12,483 bases of DNA from JBFWQM01 sp050249455 (GTDB lineage Bacteria > Pseudomonadota > Alphaproteobacteria > MPNO01 > VGEU01). Position numbers and translations under genes: made by a program. Positions 1 through 6,444 of this stretch are shown here, piece after piece; position 1 is the stretch's first letter, and the number at the start of each line of letters is the position of its first letter. The DNA is taken from assembly GCA_050249455.1 (NCBI GenBank), contig JBFWQM010000168.1, positions 1 through 12,483 on the forward strand, read 5' to 3'. Below the pieces are notes generated by a model. The model ran no database searches. It had not been told where the DNA came from and worked only from the letters and a program-made list of their open reading frames with translations.

Positions 1-185
1 ACGAGCCGGTGCTGGCGCCGACCACCGACCGCGAGGAGACCGAGTTCGTGCGCTGCTTCATCCTGCCGCGCGCCTGCCGCGGCAAGAGCTCGATCCGCTA
101 CGTCAAGCAGGAGGACATCGCGCGGCCCAAGCCGCAGCGCTACGCCGTGCTGGTGGAGCGCTTCATCGACCTGCCGGCCGGCTGA
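1..185 (+). CDS. C-terminal end of an unrecognised protein (5' truncated)
   Basis: An open frame runs in from the left edge. The first complete codon is at position 3 and the TGA stop is at 183-185, leaving about 60 residues. The tail is mixed and charged, with stretches such as FVRCFILPRACRGKSSIRYV and YAVLVERFIDLPAG. It shows no membrane segment and does not end in the terminal aromatic residue typical of a TonB-dependent receptor. The codon use (G/C at third positions) matches the neighbouring genes, so it looks like a real coding end. The downstream dioxygenase gene starts 9 bp after this stop on the same strand, so the two are probably co-transcribed. I do not recognise the family and assign no function. 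Confidence 0.6.
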   Translation, partial: EPVLAPTTDREETEFVRCFILPRACRGKSSIRYVKQEDIARPKPQRYAVLVERFIDLPAG

Positions 186-194
186 GCGGCGTTC

Positions 195-866
195 ATGCTG
201 TACCGGCTGCCGCGGCTGCTGACCCGTGAGGAGCTCGCGAGCCTGCGCATCATCGCCGCGCGCTGCACGTTCGCCGACGGCCGCTCGACCGCCGGCGACC
301 TCGTGCGCGACGTCAAGAACAACCGCCAGGTCGACGACGCCGGCGAGGACCAGGCGATCATCGACCGCATTGTCCTGGGGGCGCTGGGCCGCAACCCGGT
401 CTTCCAGTACGCGGTGCTGCCGCGCGCGGTGCGCCGGCCGTTCCTCAACGCCTACCGCGACGGCGAGACCTACGGCATGCACGTCGACAACCCGATCCTG
501 TCGGGACGCACGCCGCTGCGCACCGACGTGTCGGTGACCGTGTTCCTGAGCGAACCTGCAAGCTACGACGGCGGCGAGCTGATCGTCGAGCTGCCGGGCG
601 GCACCGCGACGATCAAGATGGATGCCGGCGACGCGGTCGCCTATTCCGGCCGCCGGCTGCACCGGGTGGCGCCGGTGACGCGCGGCGAGCGGCTGGCCGC
701 CATCACCTGGGCGCAGAGCCTGGTCGCCGACGAGGCGCAGCGCGAGGCGCTGTACGACCTGCACGTCGCGATGTCGGGCGTCGCGGCCAAGCTGCCCGGC
801 TCGCCCGAGGCCGACCTCCTGTTCAAGACCTACGCCAACCTGGTGCGCAGCTGGTCGGCGGTGTGA
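195..866 (+). CDS. PiuC/YbiX-type Fe(II)/2-oxoglutarate-dependent dioxygenase (PKHD-type hydroxylase)
   Basis: The 223-residue product matches the usual length of the PKHD-type hydroxylase family (E. coli YbiX is about 225 residues). It is a cytoplasmic non-haem iron oxygenase with a double-stranded beta-helix fold. The iron triad is visible: H96 and D98 in YGMHVDNP, and H156 in GRRLHRVAPV. R166 in TRGERLAA is the expected 2-oxoglutarate-binding arginine. A Y-D-G-G-E-L stretch near residue 124 is also typical. No signal peptide or membrane segment is present. The ATG at 195 lies 9 bp after the preceding stop and has only a weak ribosome-binding site, which suits translational coupling. In many Proteobacteria the family sits beside TonB-dependent iron-uptake genes, but the truncated neighbour here is not recognisably one. 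The natural substrate is unknown for most members. The family call is firm; the role in iron metabolism is inference. Confidence 0.9.
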   Translation: MLYRLPRLLTREELASLRIIAARCTFADGRSTAGDLVRDVKNNRQVDDAGEDQAIIDRIVLGALGRNPVFQYAVLPRAVRRPFLNAYRDGETYGMHVDNPILSGRTPLRTDVSVTVFLSEPASYDGGELIVELPGGTATIKMDAGDAVAYSGRRLHRVAPVTRGERLAAITWAQSLVADEAQREALYDLHVAMSGVAAKLPGSPEADLLFKTYANLVRSWSAV

Positions 867-875
867 GCCGGCTCA
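864..875. other. 12-bp palindrome joining two convergent stop codons
   Basis: TGAGCCGGCTCA is a perfect palindrome. Its left TGA is the stop of the dioxygenase gene (+ strand), and its right TCA is the stop of the converging repeat-protein gene (- strand). Only 6 bp separate the two genes, so no conventional terminator fits between them. An overlapping odd palindrome (CGGCT-C-AGCCG, 869-879) extends into the repeat-protein gene. This may be chance in GC-rich DNA. Confidence 0.4.
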
Positions 876-1330
876 GCCGTTGATGGGATCGACGTAATAG
901 GCGACGCCCTCGAACCGGAACTCCGGGAGCGTGGCGACGACGTTGGCCCGCTCCGCCTCGTTCGGGGTGAAGAAGTGCGCGCCGGTCAGCACGTTGTAGA
1001 AGCGGTAGAGCGGCACCGTGCCGTCGACCGGCGCGGTGTAGGCGTTGTAGTTCGGGCCTTCGAACAGGAAGGTCGGCAGGGTGGCGATGACGTTGTTCTT
1101 CTCCGCCTCGTTGATCGTGTAGAAGTGCGCGCCGTTCTGGGTGTTGTAGAAGCGGTAGACCGGCGCGGTGTCGGCGAACGGACCGTTGGCGCCGGCGAAG
1201 TTCGAGCCCTCGAAGCGGAACGACGGCAGCGTGGCGATGACGTTGTCGCGCTCGGCCGTGGACAGCGTGAAGAAGTGCACGCCGTTGGCGTTGTTGTAGA
1301 ACCGCCAGACCGGCACCGGCTCGGCATAGG
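868..1330. repeat. 463-bp perfect direct repeat, copy 1 (DUF5648 module)
   Basis: Compared line by line, this segment is identical to 2574-3036 at a constant offset of 1706 bp, with no mismatch found. It begins 5 bp beyond the stop codon of the gene on the - strand and ends at the codons for Y-A-E-P, just before the first DUF5648 repeat. It therefore covers the complete three-repeat C-terminal domain plus the stop. The bases on either side differ at once between the two copies. Confidence 0.95.
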
Positions 1331-2465
1331 TCTTGTAGAAGACGTCGTAGTCCGAGACCTGATCGAGCGAAGTCCACGCCACCGCGACGCCGGTGCCGTT
1401 GAGATGCGCGACGGCGCTGTCGGCCTGATAGCTGGTCGTGTAGGTGTTGACGCGAAACTCCGCGCCCTCGCGGGTGCCGTCGGGATTGTACGCCTGGGCA
1501 TAGACGCCGTAGGAGCTGCCGTCCTGGCCGAACGACGTCCAGGTCACGATGTAGCCGCCGTCGCCGAGCGCCGCGACCGAAGGCTGAAACTGAACGTCCG
1601 TCGTATAGGTATTGACCTGGAATTCGCCGGTCGCGGGCGACCCGTCTGCGTTGTAGAGGCGCCCGGTGATGCCATAACTGCTGCCGTCCACGCCCAACGA
1701 CGACCAGACGAACACGAACTTGCCGTCGTTCAGCGTGGCGACGCTGGGGTCGTACTGCGTGCTGCTCGTGAACGTGTTGACCTGGAATTCGGGGCCGAAC
1801 TTGTTGCCGCTGCTGTTGAAGCGCTGGGCGAAGATGTCGTAGTCGGAATTCGAAGACACCTGATTAAGGGAGCTCCAGGTCACCACGAAGCTGCCATCGC
1901 CGAAGCTGGCAATGTCGGGATAGGCTTGGATGCTGTTGAAGTAGGTGTTGACCTGCATTTCGTTGCCGAGCGGGGAGCCGCTGCTGCTGAAGCGCCGCAC
2001 GAAGATGCCGTCGCTGTCGCCGTCCTGGCCCGACGATTCCCATGCCGCCACGAAGCTGCCGTTGGGCAGCGGCGCGAGCTCGACCTTTTCCTGTTGGCCC
2101 GTCGTGTACTGGTTGAGCTGAATGTCGCCGGTCAGCGGGCTGCCGGCGGCGTTGAACAATCGGGCGTACACTCCGCCGTCATTGAAGATCAACGTCCAAG
2201 CCACGGCGAAGCCGCCATTGGCAAGCCCGGCGGCCGACGGCATGACCTGGCTGCCGTTGGTCGAGGCGTTGACCGCAAACTGGAACGACGTGCTGGTGTA
2301 GCCGGGGCCGAACACGCGGCCGAAGATGCCGTTGTTGTTGGCATCGGGACCATCCCAGACCACGACGAAGCCGCCGCTCGCGAGCCCGGCGACATCCGGA
2401 ACGTACTGGAAGCCGGTCGTGTTGGTGTTGACCAGCCCCTCAGGGGTAATCGTCTTCAACGCCAT
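873..2465 (-). CDS. Modular repeat protein A: seven propeller-like repeats plus three DUF5648 repeats
   Basis: This 530-residue protein starts at an ATG (2463-2465) preceded by GGGAG at 2473-2477. Residues about 11-382 hold seven repeats of roughly 45-57 residues. They share the pattern V-N-T-x-T-T, a Q, then P-x-V-A-x-L, D-G-G-F-V-V-T-W, and an aromatic strand ending Y-A-Q-x-Y-N. Seven units of this size suggest a seven-bladed beta-propeller. Residues 384-528 hold three units of about 45-50 residues matching DUF5648: W/Y-R-F-Y-N, G-x-H-F-F-T, A-E-R-x-N-V and a closing F-E-G. No signal peptide, membrane helix, RTX glycine-rich nonapeptide or catalytic motif is visible. Similar repeats occur in large secreted or surface proteins, so a binding or surface role is plausible but unproven. 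It lies 113 bp downstream of its paralogue, and its N-terminal half looks less GC-rich than the paralogue's. Confidence 0.85.
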   Translation of the reverse strand: MALKTITPEGLVNTNTTGFQYVPDVAGLASGGFVVVWDGPDANNNGIFGRVFGPGYTSTSFQFAVNASTNGSQVMPSAAGLANGGFAVAWTLIFNDGGVYARLFNAAGSPLTGDIQLNQYTTGQQEKVELAPLPNGSFVAAWESSGQDGDSDGIFVRRFSSSGSPLGNEMQVNTYFNSIQAYPDIASFGDGSFVVTWSSLNQVSSNSDYDIFAQRFNSSGNKFGPEFQVNTFTSSTQYDPSVATLNDGKFVFVWSSLGVDGSSYGITGRLYNADGSPATGEFQVNTYTTDVQFQPSVAALGDGGYIVTWTSFGQDGSSYGVYAQAYNPDGTREGAEFRVNTYTTSYQADSAVAHLNGTGVAVAWTSLDQVSDYDVFYKTYAEPVPVWRFYNNANGVHFFTLSTAERDNVIATLPSFRFEGSNFAGANGPFADTAPVYRFYNTQNGAHFYTINEAEKNNVIATLPTFLFEGPNYNAYTAPVDGTVPLYRFYNVLTGAHFFTPNEAERANVVATLPEFRFEGVAYYVDPING

Positions 2466-2496
2466 CAGGGAACTCCCACGTGCGGGCGGCCGGATC

Positions 2497-2523
2497 GGTC
2501 ACCCCGCAGCAAAAACTGTGACC
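2497..2523. promoter_or_regulatory. Inverted repeat GGTCAC-N15-GTGACC upstream of gene A
   Basis: GGTCAC (2497-2502) and GTGACC (2518-2523) form a 6-bp inverted repeat lying 31-58 bp upstream of the start codon of repeat protein A. A five-base A/T run occupies the spacer. This is a normal operator position. The same stretch, read on the - strand, shares GGTCACAG, TTGC and TGCGGG in order with the 28-bp tandem repeats at 7433-7516. It may therefore be a degenerate member of that repeat family rather than a protein-binding site. The rest of the 113-bp gap (2466-2578) holds only the ribosome-binding site and a GC-rich dyad (2529-2542). Confidence 0.4.
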
Positions 2524-2573
2524 AGCCGCGGGCCGGGGCCCGACGCGCCACGGCCGGCGGTCGTTCTGCAGGC

Positions 2574-3036
2574 CCGGCTCAGCCGTTGATGGGATCGACG
2601 TAATAGGCGACGCCCTCGAACCGGAACTCCGGGAGCGTGGCGACGACGTTGGCCCGCTCCGCCTCGTTCGGGGTGAAGAAGTGCGCGCCGGTCAGCACGT
2701 TGTAGAAGCGGTAGAGCGGCACCGTGCCGTCGACCGGCGCGGTGTAGGCGTTGTAGTTCGGGCCTTCGAACAGGAAGGTCGGCAGGGTGGCGATGACGTT
2801 GTTCTTCTCCGCCTCGTTGATCGTGTAGAAGTGCGCGCCGTTCTGGGTGTTGTAGAAGCGGTAGACCGGCGCGGTGTCGGCGAACGGACCGTTGGCGCCG
2901 GCGAAGTTCGAGCCCTCGAAGCGGAACGACGGCAGCGTGGCGATGACGTTGTCGCGCTCGGCCGTGGACAGCGTGAAGAAGTGCACGCCGTTGGCGTTGT
3001 TGTAGAACCGCCAGACCGGCACCGGCTCGGCATAGG
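2574..3036. repeat. 463-bp perfect direct repeat, copy 2 (DUF5648 module)
   Basis: This segment is identical to 868-1330 throughout by direct comparison. It contains the stop codon and all three DUF5648 repeats of repeat protein B. Base identity, including every synonymous position, contrasts with the heavily diverged 5' parts of the two genes. That contrast implies a recent sequence transfer or strong ongoing homogenisation of this module. Confidence 0.95.
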
Positions 3037-4171
3037 ATTGGACGAAGATGTCGTTGGACACCACCTGCCCGAACGATTCCCAGGCGACGGCGGCGCCGGT
3101 GCCGTTCAGGCGCGCGACCGCCGGGTTGCCCTGCTCGCTGGTCGTGAAGGCGTTGACGCGGAACTCGGCGCCGTCGCGCGTGCCGTCCGCATTGTAGGCC
3201 TGGGCATAGACGCCTTGGCCCGAGCCGTCCTGGTTGACCGACTCCCAGGTCACGATGAAGCCGCCGTCCGCCAGGGAAGCGACCCGCGGGTCGCGCTGGT
3301 CGCCGGTGGTGAACGTGTTGACCTGGAACTCGCCCGTGGCCGGCGAGCCGTCGGCGTTGTACAGGCGGCCGAACACGCCTTCGCCGCTGCCGTCCTGCTC
3401 GAACGACTCCCACACGAAGACGAAGCGCCCGTTGTCGAGCGCCTCGACCGCGACCTCGTTCTGGTCGCTCGTCGTCGTCGTGTTGACCCGGAATTCGGGG
3501 CCGAACTTGTTGCCGAAGGCATCGTAGCGTTGCGCGAAAATGTCGTCTGCGGAGGTCGAAGACGCCTGTTGGGTGGATTCCCACGCGACGACGAAGCTGC
3601 CGTCGCCGAAGGCCGCGACATCGGGATCGTCCTGGTTGTTGGTGGTGAAAGTGTTGACCAGAGACTCTCCGGAGAGGGGCGAGAACTCGCCGTAACGGCG
3701 CATGTAGATGCCGAAGCCGCTGCCATCCTGCAGGAACGATTCCCAGACCGCGACAAAGCCGTTGTTGGGCAAAGCGGCGACCCTGACCTCGTCCTGCTGG
3801 TCCGTGGTGGTCTGGTTGACGAGGAACTCGAAGTTCAACGCCGCCCCGCCGGCGGTGAACCGGCGCGCGTAGACGCCGCTGTCGTTGCCGTCCGGGCTTT
3901 CCCACAGCGCGACGAAGCCGCCTCCGGTGAGTCCGGCCAGCACCGGGTCGGCCTGGTTGCCGGCGGTCGTGGCGTTGAGCGGGAACTCGCCGCCGACGGT
4001 TCGATAGTCGGGCCCGAAGAGACGGGCGTAGATCCCGTCGCTGCTCGCGTCCGGTCCCTCCCAGGTGACGACGAACCCGCCGTTCAGCAGGCCGGAGACA
4101 TCGGCGTCGTTCTGGTTGCCGGTCGTGGTCGTGTTGACCAATGTTTCCGACACGATGCGCTTCAACGTCAC
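2579..4171 (-). CDS. Modular repeat protein B: seven propeller-like repeats plus three DUF5648 repeats
   Basis: I place the start at the GTG at 4169-4171. It is preceded by AAGGGAGAG (4176-4184), it gives an N-terminus (V-T-L-K-R-I) that aligns with M-A-L-K-T-I of paralogue A, and it makes the product exactly 530 residues like A. An upstream in-frame ATG at 4261 would add 30 residues unrelated to A and run through the likely promoter region. Residues about 11-382 carry seven repeats of the same type as A, with conserved F-V-V-T-W-E-S and Q-D-G-S-G stretches. By eye this part is about half to 60% identical to A, with small compensating indels in repeats 2-3. Residues 384-528 are the three DUF5648 repeats and are identical to those of A. 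There is no signal peptide, RTX motif or membrane span. It lies upstream of A on the same strand and may be co-transcribed with it. Function is unknown; extracellular binding is a guess from the architecture. Confidence 0.85.
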   Translation of the reverse strand: MTLKRIVSETLVNTTTTGNQNDADVSGLLNGGFVVTWEGPDASSDGIYARLFGPDYRTVGGEFPLNATTAGNQADPVLAGLTGGGFVALWESPDGNDSGVYARRFTAGGAALNFEFLVNQTTTDQQDEVRVAALPNNGFVAVWESFLQDGSGFGIYMRRYGEFSPLSGESLVNTFTTNNQDDPDVAAFGDGSFVVAWESTQQASSTSADDIFAQRYDAFGNKFGPEFRVNTTTTSDQNEVAVEALDNGRFVFVWESFEQDGSGEGVFGRLYNADGSPATGEFQVNTFTTGDQRDPRVASLADGGFIVTWESVNQDGSGQGVYAQAYNADGTRDGAEFRVNAFTTSEQGNPAVARLNGTGAAVAWESFGQVVSNDIFVQSYAEPVPVWRFYNNANGVHFFTLSTAERDNVIATLPSFRFEGSNFAGANGPFADTAPVYRFYNTQNGAHFYTINEAEKNNVIATLPTFLFEGPNYNAYTAPVDGTVPLYRFYNVLTGAHFFTPNEAERANVVATLPEFRFEGVAYYVDPING

Positions 4172-4427
4172 GTTGCTCTCCCTTGCCGCGATTGGGCTTT
4201 GTTTATGCGGCACCCAATTGCTTGGAATTTCTGAGCTTATTGGGCATGATTGTTGTTGCAATAAGGAAACATACGTAGTCGGGCCTCGCGTCGTTCAATT
4301 TGTCGTGGCGGCCTGCCGACGATGCCCGAACCTGCAGAAGTCACCGCGACCGGCATCGGCCAGCTTGTCCGGCCGACAGGGAAGCTTTTATGTCGGGCGG
4401 CTCGAACCGACCCGAGGGAGGATTTGG
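4172..4427. promoter_or_regulatory. Divergent, relatively AT-rich intergenic region between repeat-protein B and TAXI genes
   Basis: This 256-bp gap lies between divergent starts and is clearly less GC-rich from about 4190 to 4290. ATTGGG occurs three times: direct at 4191-4196 and 4239-4244, and inverted as CCCAAT at 4213-4218. This is a possible operator arrangement. A sigma70-like + strand candidate is TTGGAA (4222-4227), 17 bp, CATGAT (4245-4250). A second, nearer one is TTGTCC (4365-4370), 16 bp, TTTATG (4387-4392). The TAXI gene has GAGGGAGGA just upstream of its ATG, and gene B has AAGGGAGAG at 4176-4184. I see no convincing promoter for the - strand gene. All promoter calls here are by eye. 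Confidence 0.4.
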
Positions 4428-5399
4428 ATGAAGCGACGTCTGTATGCGTTGGGTGCGGCCGCCGTCCTGTCGCTGGCGGCGGGTCCGGTTGCGGCGCAGG
4501 TGGTCACCATCGCCAGCAACCCGCAGGGGACGCAGTTCTACACCTGCGCCACCGCGATCGCGAAGATCATGGACGAGCAGGTCAAGGTGCAGGTGCGGGT
4601 GCAGCCGATGGCCGGCTCCTCAACCTACCTTCCGCTGCTCAACCGCGGCGAGCTCGACTTCGGGCTGACCAACGTCGACGACGCGCGCACCTCCTATCTC
4701 GGGACCGGCAACTACGACGGCAAGCCGAACCCCAACCTGCGGCTGATCTCCACCCTGTTCCCGCTGTTCGTCTCGGTGCTGGTGCCGGCGGACTCGCCGG
4801 TGAAGAAGGTGGAGGACGTGAAGGGCCTGCGCATGTCCTCGGGCTTCCTGTCGCAGACGATCGGCAGGCTGAACCACGAGGCGGTGCTGTCGACCGCCGG
4901 CCTGACGCCGGCCGACGTCAAGGCGGTGCCGGTGGTCAACCTGTTCGCCGGCGCCGACGCGCTGTCGGCCGGGCGCGTCGATGCGATCGTGATCAACCCC
5001 GGCACCGGCCAGGTGCAGAAGGCCCACGCCGAGCTGTCGAGCCGCGGCGGCGTGCGCTTCGTCGGCATCAACCACACGCCCGAGGCGGTGGCGCGGATGC
5101 AGGCGGTGATGTCGTCTCGCCCGTTCCTGCTGCAGCCGGCGCCGCACAGGGTCGGCGTGATCGAGCCGACCTGGTTCCTCGCCTTCGACGCCTTCATGGC
5201 GACCAACGACAAGGCGCCCGACGAGATGGTCTACAAGATCGCCAAGGCGCTGCACGGCGGCAAGGACGCGCTGACCGCCAGCGCGCCGTTCATGAGCGAC
5301 TTCGACCCCTCGCGCATGGCCGTGAAGATGGACATGCCGTACCACCCCGGCGCCATCAAGTACTTCACCGAGATCGGCCAGTGGCCGCCCAAGAGCTGA
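4428..5399 (+). CDS. TAXI-family TRAP transporter solute-binding protein (first of tandem pair)
   Basis: The 323-residue product begins with a clear signal peptide, M-K-R-R then a hydrophobic stretch, with likely cleavage after V-A-A at residue 23. It is therefore a periplasmic protein. The mature start, VVTIASNPQGTQFY, and the following MAGSSTYLPLLNRGELDFGL and TNVDD motifs are typical of the TAXI (TRAP-associated extracytoplasmic immunogenic) family, which captures solutes for TRAP transporters. The protein ends H-P-G-A-I-K-Y-F-T with a WPPKS tail shared with its neighbour. I chose the ATG at 4428 because it is preceded by GAGGGAGGA and starts the signal peptide. The frame stays open upstream to an ATG at 4065, but that start would fall inside the oppositely oriented gene B. 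The paralogue follows after 31 bp. No TRAP membrane gene is visible here. The substrate cannot be deduced. Confidence 0.9.
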   Translation: MKRRLYALGAAAVLSLAAGPVAAQVVTIASNPQGTQFYTCATAIAKIMDEQVKVQVRVQPMAGSSTYLPLLNRGELDFGLTNVDDARTSYLGTGNYDGKPNPNLRLISTLFPLFVSVLVPADSPVKKVEDVKGLRMSSGFLSQTIGRLNHEAVLSTAGLTPADVKAVPVVNLFAGADALSAGRVDAIVINPGTGQVQKAHAELSSRGGVRFVGINHTPEAVARMQAVMSSRPFLLQPAPHRVGVIEPTWFLAFDAFMATNDKAPDEMVYKIAKALHGGKDALTASAPFMSDFDPSRMAVKMDMPYHPGAIKYFTEIGQWPPKS

Positions 5400-5430
5400 T
5401 CCGGCTCGCATCCGACGGGAGACATCACGC

Positions 5431-6396
5431 ATGAAACGACTGCTCACGGCGATGGCGCTGCTCGGCGCCACCGCGACGGCGGCGTCCGCGCAGGACGTCC
5501 TGACCATAGCCAGCAACCCGCAGGGCTCGCAGTTCTTCACCGCCAGCGCCGCGATCGCCAAGGCGATCGACGAGAAGCTGAAGCGGCAGATCCGCGTCCA
5601 GCCGATGGCGGGCTCGTCCACCTACATCCCGCTGCTCAACCGCAACGAGGTCAATTTCGGCCTGACCAACGTCGACGACGCCACCACCTCGTTCAAGGGC
5701 ACCGGCAACTACGACGGCAAGCCGAACCCCAAGCTGCGGCTGACGACCAACGTATTCCCGCTGTTCCTGTCGTTCCTCGTCGTCGCCGACTCGCCGGTGA
5801 AGAAAACCGTCGACGTGAAGGGCCTGCGGCTGCCGTCGGGCTACGCCGCGCAATCGACCGGGCGGGTGATCCAGGACGCCCTGCTCGCCAACGGCGGGCT
5901 CACGATGAGCGACGTGAAGCCGGTGCCGGTGGTCAACCTGTTCGCCGGCACCGACGCCCTGGGCGCCGGGCGGGTCGACGTCGCGACCATCAACCCCGGC
6001 GTCGGCCAGGTGCAGCAGGCGCACGCCAACATGGCCGCACGCGGCGGCGTGCGGTTCATCTCGATCAACACCGACGACGAGTCGGTCAAGCGCATGAAGG
6101 CGGCGATGCCGACGCGGCCGTTCCTGGTGCAGCCGGCGGCGCACCGCGCGGCGGTGGTCGGCCCCACCTGGTTCATGGCCTACAGCATCTTCCTGTCGAC
6201 CAACGACCAGACGCCGGACCAGCTGGTCTACGACGTCGTCAAGATGATGCACGACAGCAAGGACTACCTGGTCGGCATCTCGCCGATCTTCGGCGACTTC
6301 GATCCCAAGGCGATGAGCGAGGAGATCGGCGTGCCGTGGCATCCCGGCGCGATCAAGTTCCTGACCGAGACCGGGCAGTGGCCGCCGAAGGGCTGA
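5431..6396 (+). CDS. TAXI-family TRAP transporter solute-binding protein (second of tandem pair)
   Basis: This 321-residue periplasmic binding protein has a signal peptide with likely cleavage after A-S-A at residue 20. The mature N-terminus, DVLTIASNPQGSQFF, and motifs MAGSSTYIPLLNR, FGLTNVDDA and TGNYDGKPNPKLRL repeat those of the upstream gene almost word for word. It is a paralogue from tandem duplication, by eye roughly 60% identical. The ATG at 5431 has GGGAGA at 5417-5422 and lies 31 bp after the preceding stop, so the two are almost certainly one transcript. The differences spread along the binding domain suggest the pair could recognise different ligands, but this is inference. A strong GC hairpin follows, closing the unit without a TRAP membrane component, which must be encoded elsewhere or be absent. 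Confidence 0.9.
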   Translation: MKRLLTAMALLGATATAASAQDVLTIASNPQGSQFFTASAAIAKAIDEKLKRQIRVQPMAGSSTYIPLLNRNEVNFGLTNVDDATTSFKGTGNYDGKPNPKLRLTTNVFPLFLSFLVVADSPVKKTVDVKGLRLPSGYAAQSTGRVIQDALLANGGLTMSDVKPVPVVNLFAGTDALGAGRVDVATINPGVGQVQQAHANMAARGGVRFISINTDDESVKRMKAAMPTRPFLVQPAAHRAAVVGPTWFMAYSIFLSTNDQTPDQLVYDVVKMMHDSKDYLVGISPIFGDFDPKAMSEEIGVPWHPGAIKFLTETGQWPPKG

Positions 6397-6410
6397 GCTG
6401 AGGCAGCGTC

Positions 6411-6433
6411 GGGGCGGGCTTCCGGCCCGCCCC
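6411..6433. terminator. GC-rich hairpin between convergent genes, likely bidirectional terminator
   Basis: GGGGCGGGC and GCCCGCCCC form a perfect 9-bp stem with a 5-nt loop. The hairpin lies 15 bp after the second TAXI stop and 12 bp from the stop of the converging binding-protein gene. No T-run follows on either strand, so it is not a canonical intrinsic terminator. Its position and stability still suit transcript end protection or termination for both genes. Confidence 0.6.
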
Positions 6434-6444
6434 GCAACGCCGGC

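Noticed and set aside
2529..2542. Intrinsic terminator after repeat protein B
   Set aside because: CGGGCC-GG-GGCCCG can fold, but the nearest T-run on the - strand is about 14 nt further on. The two genes may well be co-transcribed.
868..3036. Insertion sequence or transposon carrying the 463-bp repeat
   Set aside because: No transposase gene, terminal inverted repeats or target-site duplications are visible around either copy. The copies lie in frame in paralogous genes, which fits gene conversion better.
873..4171. RTX toxin or hemolysin-type calcium-binding repeats
   Set aside because: No GGxGxDxUx nonapeptides are visible. The repeats have a different pattern ending in a DGGFVVTW-like strand.
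975..4234. Long + strand open frames (over 500 codons each) opposite both repeat-protein genes
   Set aside because: Their translations are arginine/valine/alanine-rich low-complexity text that mirrors the codon pattern of the - strand genes. They lack ribosome-binding sites and family motifs. They are shadows produced by high GC at third positions.
4172..4261. ATG at 4261 as start of repeat protein B
   Set aside because: The extra 30 residues do not match paralogue A. The GTG at 4171 has a good ribosome-binding site and gives the same 530-residue length as A.
4065..4427. Upstream ATG at 4065 as start of the first TAXI gene
   Set aside because: It would place 121 extra residues before an intact signal peptide and overlap the start of gene B on the other strand. 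The ATG at 4428 has a strong ribosome-binding site.
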